Shown: positions 24,208 through 31,918 of the stretch, one piece after another
Layout: every line of letters starts with the position of its first letter
Position numbering within the stretch: the first letter of the stretch is position 1
Assembly: GCA_004556155.1 (NCBI GenBank)
Contig: SFIM01000003.1
Span: 82,526 to 146,525 of the forward strand
DNA length: 64,000 nucleotides
From: Clostridiales bacterium
GTDB taxonomy: Bacteria; Bacillota; Clostridia; Christensenellales; Aristaeellaceae
Reading direction: 5' to 3'
Position numbers and translations under genes: made by a program
Notes under the pieces: generated by a model
What the model saw: only the letters and a program-made list of their open reading frames with translations
What the model was told of the DNA's origin: nothing
Database searches by the model: none

Positions 24208-25272
24208 TTACGGCAGGTATTCCAGCGTGATCTTTTCGCACCAGGCGTCAATGTTCTTGGCAACCAGCGCCCAATCGATGTTCTGAGCGGGGATGGAGCA
24301 CAGCTCGCGCTGGAAGGGATCGGCCTTTTCCGCAGCGATTTCGTTGGCGGGCATGGTGCCAAACTTCTCAGCCCATTCGCCCTGGATCTGGGCAGAGCCG
24401 AACCACTCGACGAAGCGGAGCGCTTCTTCCATGTTCTTGGTGCCGTTGATGATGCCGATGCCTTCAACCGCGTAGGGGATGCCAACCTCGGGCTTGGCAA
24501 CGCCGGTGGAGGTGCCGTACATTTCATCGTACTGGATAACGCCGGAGGACCACATCTGGCACATCAGCACGGGGGAGTTGGGGTTGGCAATCTGCGCGTA
24601 GGAGTCAACGCCCTCTTCGTTGGGCACGCCATGCTGATAGTAAGCGGCGATGGCTTCCCAGCCTTCATCGGAAACGCCCAGCTCGCCGTTGGGATCGCTG
24701 TAGCGGGACAGGATGCCGGCGATCACGTTGCGGGTGGTGCCAGCGGTCAGCCTGCCGGAGGCTTCATACTTGCCAAAGAACTTTTCGTTGGTCCACAGAT
24801 CAGTCCAGTCCGTGGGCGCGTCCTCTTCGCTCACCTGATTCTTATCATAAGCCAGGACGATCGCCTGCTTCACGATGGCGTAGTAGTAACCGTTGGGATC
24901 GTTCAGGCCCTCGGAAACCTCGGCCGCCCAGCTGGGAGCGTCGTAGGATACCAGCAGATCACGGGAAATCAGATCGTTCCAGATGATCGCATTCAGGCCG
25001 TACACAACGTCCGCAATGGGGTTGGCGGCTTCGCCGATGATACGCTGCTGCACAGCGCCCGCGCCCTCTTCCAGAACAGCCAGCTCAAAGCCATCCTGCT
25101 TGGCGCGCTCGATCAGCCATTCCTTGCGGCCGGAGTTGCCGGAGTTGGTGTAAACCGTCAGCGGCACGCCCGTGCCCTTCACGTCGGCGCCAGTCGCCGC
25201 TTCTGCGGTGCCGGTTACAGCCATGCCAAACAGCATCGTAATGCCCAACAGAATCGCCAGCAATTTCTTCAT
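24208..25272 (-). CDS. ABC transporter extracellular substrate-binding protein (FbpA/PhnS-like)
   Basis: A 354-residue exported receptor. The signal peptide (MKKLLAILLGITMLF...AEA) has no lipobox. The mature part starts 'LTVYTNSGNSGRKEWLIERA' and contains 'VVYGLNAIIWNDLIS', 'VKQAIVLAYDKNQV', 'WTDLWTNEKF', 'TGTTRNVI'-like and 'GIGIINGTKNMEEALRFVEW', which place it with the ferric iron/2-aminoethylphosphonate binding proteins. It leads the operon and has a consensus promoter facing the LacI-type fusion regulator on the opposite strand, which probably controls it. The GDPD at the end of the operon hints at an organophosphate ligand. Confidence 0.9.
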   Translation of the reverse strand: MKKLLAILLGITMLFGMAVTGTAEAATGADVKGTGVPLTVYTNSGNSGRKEWLIERAKQDGFELAVLEEGAGAVQQRIIGEAANPIADVVYGLNAIIWNDLISRDLLVSYDAPSWAAEVSEGLNDPNGYYYAIVKQAIVLAYDKNQVSEEDAPTDWTDLWTNEKFFGKYEASGRLTAGTTRNVIAGILSRYSDPNGELGVSDEGWEAIAAYYQHGVPNEEGVDSYAQIANPNSPVLMCQMWSSGVIQYDEMYGTSTGVAKPEVGIPYAVEGIGIINGTKNMEEALRFVEWFGSAQIQGEWAEKFGTMPANEIAAEKADPFQRELCSIPAQNIDWALVAKNIDAWCEKITLEYLP

Positions 25273-25326
25273 AGAAAACTGCCTCCTTTAAATGATACTG
25301 AATAAGGCGTTCGCCTTTATGCGTTC

Positions 25327-25355
25327 ATGATACAGCAATCTATGGATCGTGTCAA
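25327..25355 (-). promoter_or_regulatory. Promoter of the ABC-GDPD operon (reverse strand)
   Basis: On the reverse strand TTGACA (25355-25350) and TATCAT (25332-25327) are 17 bases apart, about 55 bases before the binding-protein start. A small hairpin (AAGGCG/CGCCTT) lies in the leader. Confidence 0.8.
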
Positions 25356-25469
25356 TAGGAAAACAAGGCTTGTAAAAATTTTTATGCTGTATTTGGGCTT
25401 CTTTTTACCGTAACACATCCATTTTGATTTTGAACCCTTCCAATTTTATTGTTTTTTATCAAATTCAAA

Positions 25470-25498
25470 TTGCTTCTTTGACCGCGCCATGTTATAAT
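25470..25498 (+). promoter_or_regulatory. Promoter of the LacI-SBP fusion gene
   Basis: TTGCTT at 25470-25475 and TATAAT at 25493-25498 are 17 bases apart, about 55 bases before the start codon. It is divergent from the ABC operon promoter 115 bases away. Confidence 0.7.
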
Positions 25499-25553
25499 CA
25501 ATAGGAAGGATCATACCACCGTTTGCAAATTTAGCTTCCGGGAGGAACGTTTT

Positions 25554-27722
25554 ATGGCAACCATCAAGGATATCGCCCAGCTGGCCGGCGTATCGCACGG
25601 CACCGTATCCAATGTGCTCAACGGCCGCGGCAACGTCAGCATGCAAAAAATCCTGCAAGTTGAAAAGGCTGCGCATCAGCTTGGCTACAGCATGGATGAG
25701 CGCGCGCGCTGGCTGCGCCAGCCCTGCGACCACGCCATCGGCATCGTTCTTCCCAATCTTCAAAACGATTGCTTTGCAACGCTGTATTCTACCCTTTCCG
25801 CCCACATGCAGCAGGCCGGCTACTATTCCTTCCTCTATTTGACCAATGATATCCCCGATCAGGAGGAAGCCGCCTTATCCGAGCTGGCAGGCAGAAAGGT
25901 ATCCGTCGTCGTCCTTGTTACCTGCCAATCCCATGGCAGCGATGCAAGGCGGCTGCTGAAAAAGAGCGGGGTGCTGCTGCTGTGCCTGGTACGCCCCACC
26001 GAGCCGACGGACGCGCTGATCTGCTTTGACACCCAGCGCATTGCCCGCCAGGCCGCCGCGCTGTTGGCCGATCGCCACCCCGCGCATCTTGCCATGATCT
26101 CCGGCCTGCTCATGCACAGAAACGAATCCGAGCTGATCGACGCGCTGAAAAACGAATTGGACAGCTCCATTCCCATCCAATGCTACCATACCGATTCTGC
26201 CAATGCAGATATCGCCGCGTTTTCGTGTGTCAGCGCTGATCCCAGGCCCGACGTTGTCTTCACCTCGTCGCCCGCGTTTGCGCAAAAGCTGCTCAACGCA
26301 TGCGCCTACCGCCACGACGAGCCGCCGCTGATCGTTTCGCTTGCCCCGGCCGCGCTGATTGAACCCGCCGACGCCATTCGAAGGATTTATCTGGACTATA
26401 AAGCGATGGCGCTTCAGGCTTGCAATATGATCATGGGCAGGCAGAAGCCCGGCGTCGTCCTGATTCCGCCCAAGGAGCCTGCCGCAAAGTTTGCCTGGTC
26501 GGCCAACATTCCCAAAGGCACGCGGCTGAACGTGCTGATGATCGACGGCCCGGACGCGAGAGCCCTGCAAAAGCTGCTGCCCGATTTTTCCCGTCATACG
26601 GGCATTGAGGTTACGCTGGCCGCCCTTCCCTATGCCGATATGTATCAAACCGCCTGCATGATGGGCGCTTCCGGGCTTTATGATGTGCTGCGCCTGGACG
26701 CGGCCTGGCTATCCTCCATTGCGCCCCAGCTGCTGCGCCCCTTTGATCCGGCCAGCGACACCGTGCAGTCCATCTGGTCGCCCATGCTTGAGGGTGTTCG
26801 CGAGCCCTTCTCGGTGGTGGACCGGCAGGTATATGCCTTCCCCTTCACGCCCAACGTGCAGCTGCACTTTTATCGCAAAGATCTCTTTGACAGCAATAAA
26901 ATCCGCCGTCTCTATTATGAAAGCTGCCATGCGCAGCTGGACGTTCCTGAAAACTACGAGCAGTACTGCAATCTGCTTCGCTTCTTCGACCGCTCCCTTA
27001 ATCCCCTGTCGCCGCTTGAATATGGCGCGGCCATCGCGTCCAATTCCATCGACTGCATCAGCGGCGAGTTTTTGCCCTGCTTTTTTGCCATGGGCGGCAG
27101 GCTCTTTGACGGTGACGGCCGCCCCAGTCTGAAAAGCGAGGCCGGGCAAAAGGCGCTGCGCTGCTATGCCGAGATGCACGCGCACTCCTACCACATTTCC
27201 GGCAACAACAGCCTGTGGTCTGCCAGTGTGGATTGCTTCACGCGCGGCGATTCCGCCATGCTCAATATGTTCATTAACCATGTTTACGGCATCAAGAATC
27301 TGCGCAAATCCAAAATTGCCGGGCAAATTGGCTTCTGCTCCGTTCCGGGCAAAACGCCGCTTATGGGCGGCGGCGTTCTGGGCGTAGCCAGGGCAAGCAA
27401 AAACCCCGAAGCCGCGCTGGAGTTCATCTGCTGGGCATGCAGTGAGCAGACCGCCGTGCCCTTCACGCTGCTGGGCGGCATATCGCCCTGCCGCTCCATC
27501 TATGAAAACCAGGAGCTGCTGGCGCTTTATCCCTGGCTGTCCATCGTGCCTGAAAACCTGGCGCTGTCCGTTGCGCGCCGGGTGCCCAAGGGCATCAACG
27601 AGCATACGGTGGAAACCATCATCGGCATCGCCGTGCGAAATATGATTACGGGCATCTGCTCCCCGGACATGGCGCTTGACCAGATGCAGACGCAGCTGGA
27701 AGCGCTTTGCTCAAATGCCTAA
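25554..27722 (+). CDS. LacI-type transcriptional regulator fused to a complete solute-binding protein domain
   Basis: A 722-residue protein of unusual build. Residues 1-50 are a LacI helix-turn-helix ('TIKDIAQLAGVSHGTVSNVL'), residues 60-325 resemble the LacI sugar-binding core ('AIGIVLPNLQNDCFATLYS', 'RIYLDYKAMALQACNMIM'), and residues 328-720 form a second ligand domain of the SBP_bac_1 type ('NVLMIDGPDARALQKLLPDF', 'YAFPFTPNVQLHFYRKDLF', 'GGGVLGVARASKNPEAALEF'). There is no signal peptide, so the second domain is cytosolic. It is divergent from the iron/phosphonate-type ABC operon and probably controls it, sensing two ligands. The ATG follows GGGAGG. Confidence 0.88.
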   Translation: MATIKDIAQLAGVSHGTVSNVLNGRGNVSMQKILQVEKAAHQLGYSMDERARWLRQPCDHAIGIVLPNLQNDCFATLYSTLSAHMQQAGYYSFLYLTNDIPDQEEAALSELAGRKVSVVVLVTCQSHGSDARRLLKKSGVLLLCLVRPTEPTDALICFDTQRIARQAAALLADRHPAHLAMISGLLMHRNESELIDALKNELDSSIPIQCYHTDSANADIAAFSCVSADPRPDVVFTSSPAFAQKLLNACAYRHDEPPLIVSLAPAALIEPADAIRRIYLDYKAMALQACNMIMGRQKPGVVLIPPKEPAAKFAWSANIPKGTRLNVLMIDGPDARALQKLLPDFSRHTGIEVTLAALPYADMYQTACMMGASGLYDVLRLDAAWLSSIAPQLLRPFDPASDTVQSIWSPMLEGVREPFSVVDRQVYAFPFTPNVQLHFYRKDLFDSNKIRRLYYESCHAQLDVPENYEQYCNLLRFFDRSLNPLSPLEYGAAIASNSIDCISGEFLPCFFAMGGRLFDGDGRPSLKSEAGQKALRCYAEMHAHSYHISGNNSLWSASVDCFTRGDSAMLNMFINHVYGIKNLRKSKIAGQIGFCSVPGKTPLMGGGVLGVARASKNPEAALEFICWACSEQTAVPFTLLGGISPCRSIYENQELLALYPWLSIVPENLALSVARRVPKGINEHTVETIIGIAVRNMITGICSPDMALDQMQTQLEALCSNA

Positions 27723-27738
27723 GGAGCCGTCCGGGGTT

Positions 27739-28614
27739 ATGAATACAAGGCTCGCAGCCCAGGCAGTCGCCGCCTTTAACGCCGGCAAAATTGAGCAATC
27801 CAGCCTGTTGTTCTGGCGGGCTGCGCATTTTGCGACTTCCTATTACTCGCTGCACAACTATGCCGTTTATCTATCCGACAATGCGCTGTACATCCCCATT
27901 GGAGGCGGCAAATACGCGGCGATCAAAAAGCAGCCATCCATCCTATATTATCTGAAAAGGGCGCATCGCCTTGCTACCATTCCGCATTGGAAAAACGAAG
28001 CCGCGCTTGGCAACGCCTGCTATTTGCAGCGCAGGCCGAATGAAGCGCTGGCGTATTTTGAGCAAGCCGTGCTTCACGGCTACAAAGAAACGCTGGCGCA
28101 TTTCAAAATGGGGCTGTGCCATTTGCAAAAGAGGAAGGACGCGGCTGCGCAGGATTGCTTCTGGGCCGCCTATGAAGCCGAGGAGAATCTTGTGCGGAAA
28201 AGCAGCTATCTGTGGCAGTGTGTGCAGTGCGGCGTACTGCTGAAGGCGCAGTCCCCTGCTCTGTATGGACAGCTCAAGCAGCAGCTTGATCAGATTGTGC
28301 AGGATTATCCACTGATGAGCCTTGAAGCTCAGGATATGGCAGCGCTTGAACTGCTAAACGGCATCGACGCTGCCTTCTGGTATGAAGATTACGAAGAGAT
28401 TTTGCATCTTTCTAAAGCGCTGCTGCAATTGGGGCTTTCCCATATGCTCACCGCGGATGAGCGGCAAATGGTTGACACAGCGCAAACGCTGCAATCGCAT
28501 TTGGGACAGCCTGACGCACACTTTCGCGCGGAGTATATGCAAAGATTGGAGCAGGATGCCCGAACGCTCTATTTTCAAATCTGGCAGGATGCGGATTATT
28601 TCGAGCTGCCGTAA
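27739..28614 (+). CDS. TPR-like helical repeat protein
   Basis: A 291-residue cytosolic protein made of helix pairs. Segments such as 'AVAAFNAGKIEQSSLLFWRAA', 'EAALGNACYLQRRPNEALAY' (followed by FEQAVLHG) and 'LAHFKMGLCHLQKRKDAAA' have the spacing of tetratricopeptide repeats, which bind other proteins. It begins just after the LacI-SBP stop, with AAGGAG at 27721-27726; ATG 27739 is preferred over ATG 27715, which overlaps the stop region and lacks a ribosome site. It is probably co-transcribed with the regulator and may be its partner. No specific family was recognised. Confidence 0.72.
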   Translation: MNTRLAAQAVAAFNAGKIEQSSLLFWRAAHFATSYYSLHNYAVYLSDNALYIPIGGGKYAAIKKQPSILYYLKRAHRLATIPHWKNEAALGNACYLQRRPNEALAYFEQAVLHGYKETLAHFKMGLCHLQKRKDAAAQDCFWAAYEAEENLVRKSSYLWQCVQCGVLLKAQSPALYGQLKQQLDQIVQDYPLMSLEAQDMAALELLNGIDAAFWYEDYEEILHLSKALLQLGLSHMLTADERQMVDTAQTLQSHLGQPDAHFRAEYMQRLEQDARTLYFQIWQDADYFELP

Positions 28615-28664
28615 TGACGGTACCCCGCAGAAAGCGTCTGCTCCGTTTTTTTGTAATTGTACAC

Positions 28665-28711
28665 AAAAATGAAGGATACGCGGTCGTTTGATCGCATATC
28701 CCTCATTTTTA
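28665..28711. terminator. Bidirectional terminator
   Basis: AAAAATGAAGGATACGCG (28666-28683) pairs with 28693-28710 with two wobbles; A and T runs make it usable on both strands between two convergent genes. A shorter hairpin with seven T precedes it at about 28628-28652. Confidence 0.75.
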
Positions 28712-28731
28712 TATTCAGGCAGTCGCGAATA

Positions 28732-29436
28732 TCAATTTCCTCTGGGCAGCGTTGGCAGCCCCTCCAGCGCGGGCACATCCGATACAATGGTCACGTCGGT
28801 CGGCTCGGTCGCGGCCGGAGCGGCGGCTTTCCAGCATACCAGGCCGATGGCAGTCAGCAGCACCAGCGCCGCAATCCAGACGCCCGGCTTGCTCTGCCCA
28901 TGCTTGGCAGCGCCCGGCCAGGAAAGATGCTTCAGGTGTGCCATCACGCTCTTCGCGCACACGCCCGTCAGCAAGCCGCAGACGGCGCCCACGCACATCA
29001 GAACGCCCAGATAGCCCAGCATGCTCATGGGCGGCACCTGCAATACCAGCAGGGACATGCCGATCTGCCCCACGTTATGCATCACGCCGCCCACAATGCT
29101 GACCACCGGAATGGACAGCCCTTTGATGCGGCTGAGCAGCGCCATGCACAAAAGGCTCAGCACGCCGCCGGCAAAACCATACATCATGGTGGTGGGGCCA
29201 GCAAACAGGATGCCGCTGAGCAGCACCTTGAGCGACATCAGCATAAATGCCGTAGGGATATCCAGCATGTACACCGCAAAAATCAGCACGCTGTTGCTCA
29301 TGCCCAGCTTAATGCCGGGAATTCCCACGTTCAGCGGGATCATGCTTTCCACATAGCCGACAATCAGCATCATGGACAGCAGCAGCGCGCACAGGCTGAT
29401 GCTGTATACGCCGGCATGGTTTGATCGCTTGCTCAA
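28732..29436 (-). CDS. Gx transporter family membrane protein
   Basis: A 234-residue membrane protein with about five to six segments. 'IPLNVGIPGIKLGMSNSVLI' and 'GGVMHNVGQIGMSLLV' are hallmarks of the family once named heptaprenyl diphosphate synthase component I and now called Gx transporter, related to ECF-type S components. An additional membrane segment and a short Thr/Pro-rich tail follow residue 180. It starts with TTG, seven bases after AAGGAGG. It lies 12 bases after a NusG-II protein gene; that pair recurs, from memory, near exported flavin-linked electron transfer genes. The substrate is unknown. Confidence 0.87.
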   Translation of the reverse strand: MSKRSNHAGVYSISLCALLLSMMLIVGYVESMIPLNVGIPGIKLGMSNSVLIFAVYMLDIPTAFMLMSLKVLLSGILFAGPTTMMYGFAGGVLSLLCMALLSRIKGLSIPVVSIVGGVMHNVGQIGMSLLVLQVPPMSMLGYLGVLMCVGAVCGLLTGVCAKSVMAHLKHLSWPGAAKHGQSKPGVWIAALVLLTAIGLVCWKAAAPAATEPTDVTIVSDVPALEGLPTLPRGN

Positions 29437-29448
29437 AGGACGGCCTCC

Positions 29449-29910
29449 TTATTCAGCCGTATTGTCAGACGCAGCGGTAGACGAAGTGATGGAAGCCAGC
29501 ATCATATCCAACACTTCCTGGGCCGTGTACAGTTCAACGATTACCTGGTGCGGCAGGCATACGATCCAGTTGCTCAGGATGCGCGTATCCTTGTTTGCCA
29601 AGGTCACAATACCTTGGTCAATGCAGTCCTGGTTGTCGCAGTTGGAGCGCAGCATATACGCGCCCTCCGGGGTGATGCATACCACATTTTCACATACGTT
29701 GCCATCCGCATCGTTCTTCTGAATGGTCACCTCATAGGGGTCCGCGCCCTCCTCCGGCAGCGGATACCAATTGGAACGATTGCTGGTGGCAATATACACA
29801 TAGCCAGCGGCGGTCAGGCGCTCATCGGCAGGGGTCAGCTTTTGCTGTTCCGCCATCGCGGGCAAAATCATCATCAGCAGCGCCAGCAGCAGGGCAAATA
29901 GTTTCTTCAT
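29449..29910 (-). CDS. Exported NusG domain II protein
   Basis: A 153-residue exported protein. The signal peptide (MKKLFALLLALLMMIL...AMA) is followed by a compact beta-rich domain with 'VVCITPEGAYMLRSNCDNQDC' shortened here to its key points: C, then NCxxxDC, then 'IVCLPHQVIVEL'. This matches the stand-alone NusG domain II family found outside the cell in Firmicutes, despite its name. The cysteines may bind metal or a disulfide. It is the first gene of a two-gene operon with the Gx transporter and is divergent from a LysR gene. Confidence 0.85.
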   Translation of the reverse strand: MKKLFALLLALLMMILPAMAEQQKLTPADERLTAAGYVYIATSNRSNWYPLPEEGADPYEVTIQKNDADGNVCENVVCITPEGAYMLRSNCDNQDCIDQGIVTLANKDTRILSNWIVCLPHQVIVELYTAQEVLDMMLASITSSTAASDNTAE

Positions 29911-29948
29911 CGCAGCGGATAGCCTCCATGGTGGTTTTTATCATAACA

Positions 29949-29977
29949 ATTTTACTTGATTCAAATGGACGCGTCAA
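29949..29977 (-). promoter_or_regulatory. Promoter of the NusG-II/Gx operon (reverse strand)
   Basis: On the reverse strand TTGACG and TAAAAT are 17 bases apart, about 40 bases before the NusG-II start. Confidence 0.7.
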
Positions 29978-30022
29978 GGCTTTTTTCAAAACACAATTTT
30001 CCAAAAATATAGCGCGAAGCCC

Positions 30023-30051
30023 TTGCAATTCGAGCGGCAATCATATATATT
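30023..30051 (+). promoter_or_regulatory. Promoter of the LysR gene
   Basis: TTGCAA at 30023-30028 and TATATT at 30046-30051 are 17 bases apart. It is divergent from the NusG-II promoter, the usual layout for a LysR regulator and its target. Confidence 0.6.
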
Positions 30052-30107
30052 TATCTTATCGATACTGGAGCCCCGATTAGCCATAGGCAACAAAGGAGGG
30101 GATAAGG

Positions 30108-31034
30108 GTGGATACCAAGCATTTGACAACGTTTGTCAAGCTTGCGCAAACGCTGAACTATCAAAAGGCGGCCCGCAGCCTGCAATACTCCCCATCTACC
30201 CTGTTTAAACATGTGCAGCTGCTGGAAGAGGAAATGGGCGTGTCGCTTCTGGCCAAGGAAGGCCGGCAGCTTGCCCTGACCCCGGAGGGCGAACGCTTTT
30301 TGGCGCACGCCAAGAAAATTCTGGAACAGTATGAGCAGATGACGGCCGACATGGTGGAGGACGCCGTGATCGACGGCACGCTATCCGTGGGCGGGTGCGA
30401 AATCAACACCCGCAGCGGCATGCGCACGCTGCTGGAAACCTTTTCTCAAAAGAATCCCGCCGTTCGCATCGATATGATGACCGGCCCCAACGCCAACATG
30501 CCCTCCTTTGTAAAGAACGGGCTGGTGGACGTGGCCTTTTATTACTGCATCGGGCACGATCATCTGCCCGGCCTGAAGGAAAAGTTCCTATATAAAGAAG
30601 CGGCTTATCTGGCAGTAGCGCCCGACCATCCCCTGGCGCACCGCACCGGGCTTACCTGCCAGGAGCTTGAAAAGGCGCGGATTGTCTATCCCCACGATAG
30701 CTGCTGCCTGTTTGTGGAGCTGATGCGCCGGCTGAAAAACCAGGGGATTCATCCCAAGGAGGTATCGCTCCTGGGCAACCTGGAGCTGGTGCTGGATATG
30801 GTAAGCCACAATGAAGCGGTGACGCTGCTGCAGCAGTACGCCCTGGCGCGCTACGAGGCCGCGGGCAAGCTGGTTCGCCTGGATCTGGCGGAGGAGCCCA
30901 TCTGGGCTTGGGAAACAATTATCTGGCCCGAAGAAAAGCTGCTCAAGGGCGCGCTGCGTGCGATGGTGCAGCAAAGCGCAATCTATGCCCAAAGCCTGAT
31001 GCGGGAAAATGCAGACCAGAATGCGGAGCAATAA
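30108..31034 (+). CDS. LysR family transcriptional regulator
   Basis: A 308-residue regulator. The helix-turn-helix is at about residues 1-60 ('LTTFVKLAQTLNYQKAARSL', 'SPSTLFKHVQLLEEEMGVSL', 'LTPEGERFL'), followed by the two-lobed effector domain ('LSVGGCEINTRSGMRTLLE', 'DVAFYYCIGHDHLPGL'). Translation starts at GTG after a perfect AAAGGAGGG. It is divergent from the NusG-II/Gx operon, its most likely target. The effector is not predictable; a paralogous LysR at 52569 sits in the same kind of divergent arrangement. Confidence 0.93.
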   Translation: MDTKHLTTFVKLAQTLNYQKAARSLQYSPSTLFKHVQLLEEEMGVSLLAKEGRQLALTPEGERFLAHAKKILEQYEQMTADMVEDAVIDGTLSVGGCEINTRSGMRTLLETFSQKNPAVRIDMMTGPNANMPSFVKNGLVDVAFYYCIGHDHLPGLKEKFLYKEAAYLAVAPDHPLAHRTGLTCQELEKARIVYPHDSCCLFVELMRRLKNQGIHPKEVSLLGNLELVLDMVSHNEAVTLLQQYALARYEAAGKLVRLDLAEEPIWAWETIIWPEEKLLKGALRAMVQQSAIYAQSLMRENADQNAEQ

Positions 31035-31047
31035 AGACTGATAAGTG

Positions 31048-31078
31048 AAAAGGCGCGGCTATGAAAGCCGCGCCTTTT
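31048..31078. terminator. Bidirectional terminator
   Basis: A 13-pair stem (AAAAGGCGCGGCT with its complement at 31066-31078) with A and T runs lies between the convergent LysR and GNAT genes. Confidence 0.85.
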
Positions 31079-31173
31079 GCCAATTTCGCCGCAGCAGCTT
31101 GGGAACAATATAACGTCCCAATCCGCGCACGCCGGCACAGACGATTTGTTGATGACAGGATGGGCAAGAAATC

Positions 31174-31677
31174 TCATAGCTCTTTGATATACATTTCTTC
31201 CACAGCGCCTAAAGCAGACTGCTTTCTCCCGCTGGCGACAAATCCATGCGCTTCGTAAAATTTGATTGCGCGCACATTGCTGTCAAACACCCAAAGCAGG
31301 ATTTTGGCATAGCCCGCGCTTTTCACATCCGCAAGGATCTGCTGCATCATCAGACTGCCGTATCCCTGATGCCAGCCGGCTTTCAGCGAATGAATGCAGA
31401 TTAGCTCGGCAAACCCCGCCATGTCCGCGTCCCTGGCTGCATCCCACCAGGCAATGCAGTGCGGTTTTCCATCCAGTTCCAGCATATAGCCGTTTCCCTT
31501 CTGTTCCGCTAAAAGGCGCTTATACATGGCGGTGGCGCGCTCAAGCTGCGTACATTTTGAAAGCAAATCGGCAGGAACGATTTTCTTAAAGGCCGCCTTC
31601 CAGCTTTCGGTTTGCACATAGGCAAGGGCCTGCTCGTCGCCCGCTCGTACCTTTCTGATCTGCACAGCCTTGTTCAT
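31174..31677 (-). CDS. GNAT family N-acetyltransferase
   Basis: A 167-residue acetyl-CoA-dependent acetyltransferase. The acetyl-CoA loop is seen as 'AGWHQGYGSLMMQQIL' near residue 107, followed by 'ILLWVFDSNVRAIKFYEAHGF', the C-terminal motif of the fold. The N-terminal 'IRKVRAGDEQALAYVQTESW' is also typical. ATG 31677 is chosen because GGAGG lies eight bases upstream; an ATG two codons earlier is too close. The acceptor is unknown. It is a single gene with a shared terminator. Confidence 0.9.
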   Translation of the reverse strand: MNKAVQIRKVRAGDEQALAYVQTESWKAAFKKIVPADLLSKCTQLERATAMYKRLLAEQKGNGYMLELDGKPHCIAWWDAARDADMAGFAELICIHSLKAGWHQGYGSLMMQQILADVKSAGYAKILLWVFDSNVRAIKFYEAHGFVASGRKQSALGAVEEMYIKEL

Positions 31678-31855
31678 GATCATTTCCTCCGCAGGCTTTC
31701 GATATATTTTCCTATTTAATACTATCACATGGCGATGCGGAATACAAGAGCCGCCGCGTCGGGCGAATACTCTTTCCAGATTGTTCTAAAGATGTATTAT
31801 TTCGGTTTTTCGAATGGTTCGTTTCCGCTTTTCGTTCGCCGGGCAGAAAAGTTTT

Positions 31856-31871
31856 CGATATAATATTATCG
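31856..31871. promoter_or_regulatory. Palindrome over the flavin reductase -10 region
   Basis: CGATATAATATTATCG is nearly palindromic (CGATA/TATCG arms) and contains TATAAT at 31859-31864. No good -35 is present, so an activator or operator role is plausible. Confidence 0.4.
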
Positions 31872-31918
31872 TAATTTGACCGCTCCTATGAAAATAGGAA
31901 AACGAAAGGAGAACACCC

